Assembly (NCBI GenBank): GCA_937995495.1
Contig: CALKKA010000126.1
Span: 1 to 5,821 of the forward strand
Direction: 5' to 3'
Source: an uncultured Phycisphaerae bacterium
GTDB lineage: Bacteria > Planctomycetota > Phycisphaerae > Sedimentisphaerales > Anaerohalosphaeraceae
Length of the DNA: 5,821 bases
The translations under genes and the position numbers were made by a program. The notes beneath the pieces are model-generated. The model did no database searches, was not told the DNA's origin, and worked only from the letters and a program-made list of their open reading frames with translations. Below, in pieces: positions 1 through 5,582 of the stretch. Numbering within the stretch: position 1 is the first letter of the stretch; each line of letters opens with the position of its first letter.

Positions 1-893
1 GCAATTATTTGATCCAGTTCCCATTCTGTTACTTTTCCACCCTCCCAAAGCCCGACAGGATACTTCGCCGTGGCTGTTCCGGCCATGGGCTCGGTGGCGG
101 CGTTCGCTTCTTTGACGATCAGGCGCAGCTGGCCCGGGAAAAATTGTAACACCCCGGACGCATTACTGGCTCCGCCGTCATCAACCTTCTTCGATTTAAC
201 TCCCACCCTGATGACTGTCAGCTCTTTGTCATCGACTGTTATCAGGCGAACGGGCTTTTTTATCTTTCCGGTAGGCATAATGAGGGCTTCTTGGGCACAG
301 ATAGAAAGAATCTCATCTTTTGTTTTAAGTTTATTAAGATGAACTTGAGATAGATAATCTGCATGAAGAACGCCAAAGCTTTTGCTGGATCGCAGCGACC
401 CGGAACTAATGAGGCGGTAGAGACCGGCTACAAATCCATCGGTACTCAAGGCAGGCTTCTGGGGGGAATTGAGTGCCACAGGCGAATCCGGACTGAATCG
501 GCTGTAGAAAATCTTTCCATGCATCGGAAGCAGCCCCAAAGCGACTAAAAGGTTGCCTGAGATGATGATCCCGGCCAACAATCCACAAAGCAAGGAGACG
601 GGCAGCTTAACGGCATTGCCCAGATCGACAGGGCCGATCATCACAAATTCTGAAAGGGCACGCAATGAAGCAAAGACAACGACGAAAAGAAGTATGAAGC
701 AACCACTTGAGGCCACATTCATGCCATAGCCACGTGAAATTAACAGCTCGGCCACCCACTCATAATAGCTGAACGCAATAATGGTTGCCAGAACAGCCGA
801 CCACAATGTCATCAATGACTGCATCATTGAACATTTCAGGTAGAAAAACGCCAAGGTAGACAACAGGGCCAAAATAACGATTACCAGCGCCAT
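1..893 (-). CDS. CvpA-family membrane protein with long C-terminal extension (3' end beyond the window)
   Basis: The reading frame starts at ATG 891-893 and stays open for 297 codons to the window edge, with no stop seen. A GGAG at 902-905 lies 8 bases before the ATG. The N-terminal ~124 residues hold four hydrophobic segments (about 1-20, 26-46, 61-79 and 97-122). The last two, with a short polar link and a G-rich final helix ending in LLP, resemble the colicin V production protein (CvpA) family. CvpA proteins are inner-membrane proteins; in Escherichia coli CvpA is needed for colicin V production, but the molecular role is unclear. Family members are usually about 160-200 residues. This one has at least 170 further soluble residues, starting with a FSPD motif near 133 and a SSGSL stretch near 163, then a lysine-rich part around 185-235. 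The gene follows the PilB-like gene by 32 bases, so it is probably the third gene of the pilT operon. The family call is moderately sure; the tail is unassigned. Confidence 0.72.
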   Translation of the reverse strand, partial: MALVIVILALLSTLAFFYLKCSMMQSLMTLWSAVLATIIAFSYYEWVAELLISRGYGMNVASSGCFILLFVVVFASLRALSEFVMIGPVDLGNAVKLPVSLLCGLLAGIIISGNLLVALGLLPMHGKIFYSRFSPDSPVALNSPQKPALSTDGFVAGLYRLISSGSLRSSKSFGVLHADYLSQVHLNKLKTKDEILSICAQEALIMPTGKIKKPVRLITVDDKELTVIRVGVKSKKVDDGGASNASGVLQFFPGQLRLIVKEANAATEPMAGTATAKYPVGLWEGGKVTEWELDQII

Positions 894-901
894 ATACTCA
901 A

Positions 902-905
902 CTCC
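902..905 (-). promoter_or_regulatory. Ribosome binding site of the CvpA-family gene
   Basis: The minus strand reads GGAG here, 8 bases before the ATG at 891-893. It lies inside the 32-base gap after the PilB-like gene. It supports both the start choice and independent translation of this gene within a polycistronic message. Confidence 0.6.
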
Positions 906-925
906 AGTTCTAAATGGATCTTATT

Positions 926-2563
926 TTAAGGTTTCTTTGAAAAGCTGCGTATCACTTCGTTAATGGAAGTGATTCCTGCCGCCACTTTTTTGATCGACTG
1001 TTCCTGCATGTACAGCATTCCAGAACGACGCACTGCCGAGGTGATTTCTTTTACTGACTTTGCCTTTCGTATGACTTCCTTTAGTTTATCATCCACGCGA
1101 ATCGTCTCAAATAGGCCGATTCGTCCAAAAAAGCCGGTCCCCTGGCAGTTCTCACAGGCAATCGCCCTGCCATGTTTGTCATAGGCGATTTCACCAGGAC
1201 GATAGAATGTTCCGGCTTCATCGGGTGAGATGTTAAATTTCTTAAAAAGCGCTGGATTAGGCTGGTACGACTGGCGACAATCGGGGCATAATTTTCGCAC
1301 CAGTCGCTGATTGATAACGGCTGTAAGTGTGTCAGCAACCAAAGCATTATTGCCCACATATTTCAACCATTTTGCAATGGCCTCATTAACACTCTCTGCT
1401 GCCATGACCACATAAACAACACGACCATCGTTGGCCGCAGCGCAGGCCAGTTGAGCGGTTTGAGCCTCGTCACAGTCACTGACCCCAACAATATCCGGCC
1501 CCTTTCGAAGGATCGATTGAAACCGACGGGCAAATGTGGTCGTACCCGTGTCGCTTAAGGTGTAGGTGAACTGCGTGATATTTTGAAGTTGGGCTGAGAC
1601 TTGTCTTTCCAGCGTGTTAATATTATTCAAGAACGGGTCGTGGTTGCCCAGCAGGGTGTAAAATGTAGTCGTCAGACCGCTCTTTTTAATTCCGGAAATG
1701 AGAATGAGACCGCTTTTAATATCCCTTAAGCTGCTGATGGATTTAATTTGGTTTTCATTCAGGCCAAGGTCTTCAATCTGAAGGGACGCGATGCCCGAGA
1801 TCCGTTCAATCCTGATTTGCTCTCCTGCCGTGGAACCGGATGTCCTGACCTCCCACTCGACTTGCTCACCGTCCGGAAGAACGGTTTTAAATGGCCCCCG
1901 CTGCGGCTTTCTTTTTTCCTCAACATCCAAGCAGGCCAGCTGCTTGATGTAATAGGTGAAGTTATCGACTTCCTCTCGTGTTTTAGAATCCTGCTTGGTG
2001 GGCGCCCCGTCAATTTCGTAAACAACCGCATATTCGTCTTTTTGCGGGACGAGGCGAGCGACATCCGCCCGATTCCAGACAGCGTCATCAATCAAGTCGC
2101 AAGTGATGATGAAGCCCTCCAGCTCTCGGGTCTTGGGTTCCGGAAGCGGGACTTCATTGCCATTGGCGGTAATAAAAGTGAGACCATGGCTGACCTTCTC
2201 GATCTTCTTTTCCTGGTTGACAAATAATCCGCGCAAATGATCAGCGGACAGAATTTTTTCAAAATCCGCGACCCGGGAATTGCGGTGTGTGATATAGGCC
2301 ATGGCGGTGCCGCCGAGAACAATCAGGTAGAGCAGCAGGCCGACAAAGAAGACCGGGATCAACAACCAAAGAAACAGTGCCACAGCGCCACCGATCACCA
2401 CGGCGACAGTCCAGGTAAAGGCATTGGTTCGAACTGCCTGACTATCGGTAAACACCCAGTGAACCAGCGGCGCCCAGCCGAACACGGCAAGTGAAAAAAG
2501 CAGCAGTTTCCATAATGAAATATATCCGCCATATTCTACGGCAGCAATCAAATCACTCGGCAT
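926..2563 (-). CDS. Membrane-anchored PilB/GspE-like protein with degenerate ATPase motifs (probable pseudo-ATPase)
   Basis: 545 residues. Three predicted membrane segments lie at about 16-37, 50-68 and 70-91, where PilB/GspE ATPases normally carry a soluble N1 domain. Residues ~150-260 match the N2 domain, including IDG at 184-186, the RKPQRGPF stretch (218-225, compare RxPQDG) and a GEQIRI strand near 247. Residues ~265-545 match the C-terminal ATPase domain by order and spacing, but its catalytic motifs are altered. The Walker A-like loop GIKKSGLT (291-298) has Leu297 in place of the invariant Lys. The Asp-box site reads LERQV (318-322). Walker B reads DIVGVSDCDE (357-366) instead of DxxxVGEIRD. 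The His-box site reads GRVVYVVMAA (380-389) with no His. The zinc motif is kept (C426, C429, C470, C473), as is the following GxxGRIGLFE. Family members power pilus extension or type II secretion; this one probably cannot hydrolyse ATP normally. It lies 36 bases after pilT and has AGGGAG 7 bases before its ATG. Confidence 0.88.
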   Translation of the reverse strand: MPSDLIAAVEYGGYISLWKLLLFSLAVFGWAPLVHWVFTDSQAVRTNAFTWTVAVVIGGAVALFLWLLIPVFFVGLLLYLIVLGGTAMAYITHRNSRVADFEKILSADHLRGLFVNQEKKIEKVSHGLTFITANGNEVPLPEPKTRELEGFIITCDLIDDAVWNRADVARLVPQKDEYAVVYEIDGAPTKQDSKTREEVDNFTYYIKQLACLDVEEKRKPQRGPFKTVLPDGEQVEWEVRTSGSTAGEQIRIERISGIASLQIEDLGLNENQIKSISSLRDIKSGLILISGIKKSGLTTTFYTLLGNHDPFLNNINTLERQVSAQLQNITQFTYTLSDTGTTTFARRFQSILRKGPDIVGVSDCDEAQTAQLACAAANDGRVVYVVMAAESVNEAIAKWLKYVGNNALVADTLTAVINQRLVRKLCPDCRQSYQPNPALFKKFNISPDEAGTFYRPGEIAYDKHGRAIACENCQGTGFFGRIGLFETIRVDDKLKEVIRKAKSVKEITSAVRRSGMLYMQEQSIKKVAAGITSINEVIRSFSKKP

Positions 2564-2570
2564 TCGTGTT

Positions 2571-2576
2571 CTCCCT
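2571..2576 (-). promoter_or_regulatory. Ribosome binding site of the PilB-like gene
   Basis: The minus strand reads AGGGAG, ending 7 bases before the ATG at 2561-2563. It lies in the 36-base gap after the pilT stop codon. It fixes the start so that the membrane segments belong to the protein. Confidence 0.65.
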
Positions 2577-2599
2577 AATCTTCTTTTTAGGACAGCTGA

Positions 2600-3736
2600 T
2601 TATAAAATACCACTTGCTGAGGAACGAATCCCCTTTAAGGCCATTTTTAATTCTTCGATACTCGGTGCATATTTATACGCGACTTTCAGATCAATGTATT
2701 CTTCCTCGACGAGCTTGAGTAAGCTGTCGGTAAAGTCCTGCATCCCCTCATTTTGTCCGGCTCGAATGGCGGCAGGCAGATCCGCTTCACGTTCTTCGCT
2801 GATGAGTTTTCGGACGATCGGTGTATTGATCATGATTTCAATCGCCGGCAAACGCTTAACATCCGGGCGAATCCCCGGGAGCAAATTCTGGCTAATGACA
2901 GCACGAATCGTCATCGCAAATGTCTGCCGCGTGAGTTCGCGCTCTTCCTGCGGGAACATATCCAGGATGCGCTGGATCGTCTGGGCACAGTTGTTGGAGT
3001 GCAGTGTTCCAAAGACCAAGTGGCCCGTTTCCGCTGCTTTCATTGCCGCCGTCAGTGTTTCATGGTCACGAATTTCACCGACTAGAACCACGTCCGGGTC
3101 CTGACGCATCAGAGATCGCAGGGCACTTTCAAAGTCCGGTACGTCGATACCGACCTCGCGTTGAGAAACAATCGCTTTTCTATCCACATGTAAGAATTCG
3201 AGGGGGTCTTCAATCGTTACAATATGACAGGCGCGATTGCGATTAATGTGGTCGATCATTGAGGCAATGGTGGTACTTTTGCCCGACCCGGTCGGCCCGG
3301 TCACAAGGATCAACCCGTCATGAGCCTCCGAAATTTTTTCGATAACAGGAGGAACATGAAGTGATGTAAATGGCGGAATGACGCCACTGATCCGGCGAGC
3401 CGCCATGCTGATAAAACTGCGCTGACGAAAAACATTGATACGAAACCGGTCCATCTCGCCAACCTGATAGGCGAAATCCAATGCTCCATTATCCGCGAAG
3501 AACTTCTTTTGCTTTTCACTCATGATCTCAAAGACAAGGTTTTCAATCTTTTCTTCGGTCAGGGGCTCACCTGTTGTATTTTTGAGCTTACTGTGAATCC
3601 GGATCTTAGGGGGCAGTCCCACTTTCAGGTGAAGGTCGCTGGCATCGGATTTGATCACAACTCGAAATAATTTTTCGATCTCGGGCGGCTTTTTCGCCTT
3701 GACTTCAATCGGGTCGCCAAGCGGTTGATCACTCAT
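2600..3736 (-). CDS. pilT: Type IV pilus retraction ATPase, PilT/PilU family
   Basis: 378 residues from ATG 3734-3736, in the usual PilT range. PilT is a cytoplasmic hexameric ATPase that depolymerises the type IV pilus at its base and powers twitching. All hallmarks are intact: Walker A GPTGSGKS (147-154), Asp box IEDPLEF (175-181), Walker B DPDVVLVGEIRD (213-224 region, catalytic E221), His box TGHLVFGTLHSN (237-248), and a C-terminal TPIVRKLISEE at the place of the AIRNLIRE signature (305-315), followed by AIRAG near 323. The N-terminal PAS-like domain has SDASDLHLKVG (30-40). The frame could extend to 3826, but that start overlaps the predicted transcription start and lacks a ribosome site. 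The 3736 ATG has AGGAG 6 bases upstream. The gene opens a likely operon with the PilB-like and CvpA-like genes. PilU or another PilT paralogue cannot be excluded. Confidence 0.95.
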   Translation of the reverse strand: MSDQPLGDPIEVKAKKPPEIEKLFRVVIKSDASDLHLKVGLPPKIRIHSKLKNTTGEPLTEEKIENLVFEIMSEKQKKFFADNGALDFAYQVGEMDRFRINVFRQRSFISMAARRISGVIPPFTSLHVPPVIEKISEAHDGLILVTGPTGSGKSTTIASMIDHINRNRACHIVTIEDPLEFLHVDRKAIVSQREVGIDVPDFESALRSLMRQDPDVVLVGEIRDHETLTAAMKAAETGHLVFGTLHSNNCAQTIQRILDMFPQEERELTRQTFAMTIRAVISQNLLPGIRPDVKRLPAIEIMINTPIVRKLISEEREADLPAAIRAGQNEGMQDFTDSLLKLVEEEYIDLKVAYKYAPSIEELKMALKGIRSSASGIL

Positions 3737-3742
3737 GAAAAG

Positions 3743-3747
3743 CTCCT
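3743..3747 (-). promoter_or_regulatory. Ribosome binding site of pilT
   Basis: The minus strand reads AGGAG, 6 bases before the ATG at 3734-3736. It decides the pilT start against a 30-codon longer frame. An A/U-only stem (TTATA/TATAA, about 3751-3764) lies immediately upstream. The CCTGTT at 3812-3817 could pair with the GACAGG (3745-3750) that overlaps this site, although so short a match may be chance. Confidence 0.7.
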
Positions 3748-3834
3748 GTCTTATAATAGTATAAATAAATCCACAAAAAAAAGAGTCGGTTTTCGCTATA
3801 AAAAGCCATCTAACAGGCAAAAACACAGTCTGAC

Positions 3835-3864
3835 ATTATAGCAAACCCGATTACGATTTGTCAA
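3835..3864 (-). promoter_or_regulatory. Sigma-70-type promoter of the pilT operon
   Basis: On the minus strand a perfect -35 TTGACA (3859-3864) is followed after 18 bases by a perfect -10 TATAAT (3835-3840). A TG one base before the -10 makes it an extended -10 element (TGCTATAAT). Transcription would start near 3828, giving a leader of about 92 bases before the pilT ATG. Both hexamers match the consensus, which suggests strong housekeeping transcription unless a repressor acts. It lies in the 182-base gap between mgtE and pilT, so pilT can be expressed independently of mgtE. No clear intrinsic terminator for mgtE is visible in this gap. Confidence 0.8.
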
Positions 3865-3918
3865 TGCTAAGATAGGCGGTCAAGTGCAGCAGATATCTGG
3901 CGGGTGGTTTTGTCTATT

Positions 3919-5406
3919 TTATGTCATCAGCAGGGTTAACATCAAGTAAATGGCGACGCTGATCGAGTCATTGGCGGTCGTTACCAGCGGCCCGGAACTG
4001 ATAGCCGGGTCCAGGCCGATCTGACGGAACAGAAATGGCAATGAAAGGCCTAAGGATGTAGAAATCATGATGGCGGAAAACATCGCGATCCCGAACGCAA
4101 TAGCCAGTCGGAATTGCTCTTTGGGCTCCAATTGCTCTCCGGTTGCCGATAATAGCGCCGAACTGTCGCCTAAAACAGGCAAAGATGAATCAGATGCGAC
4201 TGAAGAAACATCTGTCATGTCGGCTTTCGATGAGTGATTTGCGAAGAACGACGGCAAAAATGAACAGATACTCCCACCGATAACTCCACAACAAAGGGCG
4301 ATTAAGAGCGCGATCCGGATTTCGCGCATGAATACCTGGCTCATTTTCAAGGCTGCGAGGTCGCCTGTGGCTAGCCCGCAAACCACGATTGCCGATGTCT
4401 GAAGTCCGGCATTTCCGCTAATGGCTGCGATCATTGGGGAAAAAAGCACCGCGACAAAGAAAACATGCAGTTGACCTTCGGAGAAAAACAGGCCCCTGAA
4501 GAAAAATCCAACCAGCGCGGTTATTGCAGTGCCAGCCAGACAGGGCAGCAGCCAGGTCATGCGAACGCGGGCAGCATTGAATACGGAGAAAGTTTCCAGT
4601 TCTGCCGCATCAGTACCGGCCATAGCGAGCATATCCTCAGCGGCCTCTTCCTCCGCCACTTCAATAACACGGTCAGCTGTAATGCGTCCGACGAGTTTTC
4701 CTTGTGCATCCAGGACAGGGGTGACGATTAAGTCGTTCTTTTTAAAGAGGTTACGAACTTCTTCCTGGTCGGCTTCAACATTGACATAAAGGGCATCTGC
4801 GTCTATAAGCGTGTAAATACGGGTCTCTGCGGGACAGGTGATCAAAAGACGGATTCGCACATCGCCAAGAAATATTCCATTTTTATCAACAACGAAAACG
4901 CTATAAAAATCCTCGTCGACCTCTGCAGCACGAATGCGTTGGATAACCTCGCTTACAGAGGCATTTTCGTCCACCGAAAGCACCGTCGGGTCCATAATAC
5001 CGCCTGCCGAGTCTTCCGAATAGACCATCAATTCCTTGATCTGCTCGGCGTCTTCGGAGTCCAGACTTTCAAGAACCTCCTGGCTCTCCCTCTGGTCCAG
5101 TTCCGCCAGCACATCCGCTGCGTCATCCGGGTCAAGCTCGCTGATCAAATCGACCAGTTCATCGTCTTCGAACAGGTCAAACAACTCAGCACGGGTCGCC
5201 TCATCCACCTTTTCGAGTACCTCAGCGGCATCGTGCTTGCCCAAAGCATCAAATATCAGACGGCACTCTTCAAGGTCAAAAACTTCCACTATTTCGGCAA
5301 TATCACTCGTTCGCTGCTGCCGCAACAGGTCTCCAAGACGCTCTGTGTCCTTAGCGGCAAGAAATTCCTTGATCTGCCTCAACAGGATTTTTTGTTCGTC
5401 TGCCAC
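3919..5406 (-). CDS. mgtE: MgtE-type magnesium transporter/channel
   Basis: 495 residues, complete. MgtE is a homodimeric inner-membrane Mg2+ channel gated by intracellular Mg2+ through its cytosolic part. Residues ~5-130 form the acidic helical N domain with repeated 'LDPDDAADVLAEL'-type segments, ending in YSEDSAGGIM (129-138). Two CBS domains follow (~139-200 and ~203-262; DLIVTPVLD at 225-233). After the plug helix come five membrane segments (about 284-306, 312-349, 361-387, 431-457, 470-494). They contain the signatures GNAGLQTSA (331-339) and GLDPAISSGPLVTTAND (464-480); D480 is the likely pore aspartate equivalent to Asp432 of Thermus thermophilus MgtE. The start is GTG: the preceding in-frame codons include TGA and no ATG fits, and GGTGA (5410-5414) can serve as ribosome site. 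Odd point: a Ser/Asp-rich insert at about 388-430, between membrane segments 3 and 4, makes it longer than the usual ~450 residues. Confidence 0.95.
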   Translation of the reverse strand: MADEQKILLRQIKEFLAAKDTERLGDLLRQQRTSDIAEIVEVFDLEECRLIFDALGKHDAAEVLEKVDEATRAELFDLFEDDELVDLISELDPDDAADVLAELDQRESQEVLESLDSEDAEQIKELMVYSEDSAGGIMDPTVLSVDENASVSEVIQRIRAAEVDEDFYSVFVVDKNGIFLGDVRIRLLITCPAETRIYTLIDADALYVNVEADQEEVRNLFKKNDLIVTPVLDAQGKLVGRITADRVIEVAEEEAAEDMLAMAGTDAAELETFSVFNAARVRMTWLLPCLAGTAITALVGFFFRGLFFSEGQLHVFFVAVLFSPMIAAISGNAGLQTSAIVVCGLATGDLAALKMSQVFMREIRIALLIALCCGVIGGSICSFLPSFFANHSSKADMTDVSSVASDSSLPVLGDSSALLSATGEQLEPKEQFRLAIAFGIAMFSAIMISTSLGLSLPFLFRQIGLDPAISSGPLVTTANDSISVAIYLMLTLLMT

Positions 5407-5407
5407 A

Positions 5408-5415
5408 GGTCACCC
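5408..5415 (-). promoter_or_regulatory. Probable ribosome binding site of mgtE (GTG start)
   Basis: The minus strand reads GGGTGACC just before the GTG at 5404-5406. It can pair with the 3' part of the anti-Shine-Dalgarno region (the GGTGATC part of the full consensus) rather than the usual GGAGG core. The TGA within it is an in-frame stop two codons before the GTG, so no longer start is possible. Confidence 0.45.
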
Positions 5416-5480
5416 GAATCGTTTTTTTGAATAGTGTTACTGACTCTATCTTGGATTGGAATAGCAAAAAGACCACATAT

Positions 5481-5520
5481 GCCACCCCGGGCAACAGGAA
5501 ATTGCTTTACCCGGCGGCGG
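5481..5520. repeat. GC-rich imperfect inverted repeat in the divergent intergenic region
   Basis: CCGGG (5487-5491) faces CCCGG (5510-5514). An inner CAA/TTG pairing (5492-5494 with 5502-5504) needs a bulge, and outer CC/GG pairs (5485-5486 with 5516-5517, 5482-5483 with 5519-5520) also need bulges. On the minus strand it would lie in the mgtE leader about 75 bases before the GTG. On the plus strand it overlaps the predicted -35 of the secreted-protein gene. It could be an operator or a leader structure. It does not look like a terminator, since no T-run follows directly. Confidence 0.4.
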
Positions 5521-5534
5521 ATTTATTGTAAAAT
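5506..5534 (+). promoter_or_regulatory. Candidate promoter of the secreted-protein gene
   Basis: TTTACC (5506-5511, four of six matches to TTGACA) is followed after 17 bases by TAAAAT (5529-5534, five of six matches to TATAAT). Transcription would start near 5541, leaving a leader of about 42 bases. A TATAAA at 5544-5549 is an alternative -10, but with a poorer -35. Confidence 0.5.
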
Positions 5535-5568
5535 GTACCATACTATAAAAACATTTAGCAATCATAAT

Positions 5569-5575
5569 AAGGGGA
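5569..5575 (+). promoter_or_regulatory. Ribosome binding site of the secreted-protein gene
   Basis: AAGGGGA ends 7 bases before the ATG at 5583. This is good spacing, and it supports the start that gives a complete signal peptide. Confidence 0.6.
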
Positions 5576-5582
5576 TTTTCTT

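Larger units (their letters stand above)
5407..5582. other. Divergent intergenic region between mgtE and the secreted-protein gene
   Basis: This 176-base stretch must hold the promoters of both divergent genes. It contains a plausible plus-strand promoter (5506-5534) and a GC-rich imperfect hairpin (5481-5520). For mgtE, the only minus-strand candidates I see are weak, for example TTGCTA (about 5555-5560) with an 18-base spacer to TACATT; I would not call one. I looked for the conserved blocks of the M-box magnesium riboswitch in the mgtE leader and did not recognise them. Confidence 0.6.

Noticed and set aside
70..548. Plus-strand open frames of 90 and 61 codons near the left edge
   Set aside because: The opposite strand holds an uninterrupted 297-codon frame with membrane segments, a ribosome site and operon spacing, which explains the region better.
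1748..2227. Plus-strand open frame of 159 codons opposite the PilB-like gene
   Set aside because: It lies wholly inside a gene with clear family similarity, has no ribosome site and shows no recognisable protein features.
926..2563. The PilB-like gene as a pseudogene
   Set aside because: The frame is full length with no stop or frameshift, the zinc motif and C terminus are intact, and it has a good ribosome site in a tight operon. Motif loss looks like functional divergence.
3737..3826. A 30-residue N-terminal extension of PilT from an ATG at 3824-3826
   Set aside because: The ATG lies at the predicted transcription start of a near-perfect promoter, has no ribosome site, and the added residues are unlike PilT. 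The ATG at 3736 has AGGAG at ideal spacing.
3865..3918. Intrinsic terminator after mgtE
   Set aside because: There is no stable GC stem followed by a T-run. Only a short AGATATCT palindrome is present.
4939..5434. Long plus-strand open frames opposite mgtE (163 and 132 codons)
   Set aside because: They are antisense to a well-supported gene. The serine-rich one is a by-product of the acidic (GAC/GAG-rich) N domain of MgtE read in reverse. No ribosome sites were seen.
5407..5500. M-box magnesium riboswitch before mgtE
   Set aside because: The conserved M-box sequence blocks were not recognised. Only a generic GC-rich hairpin is present.
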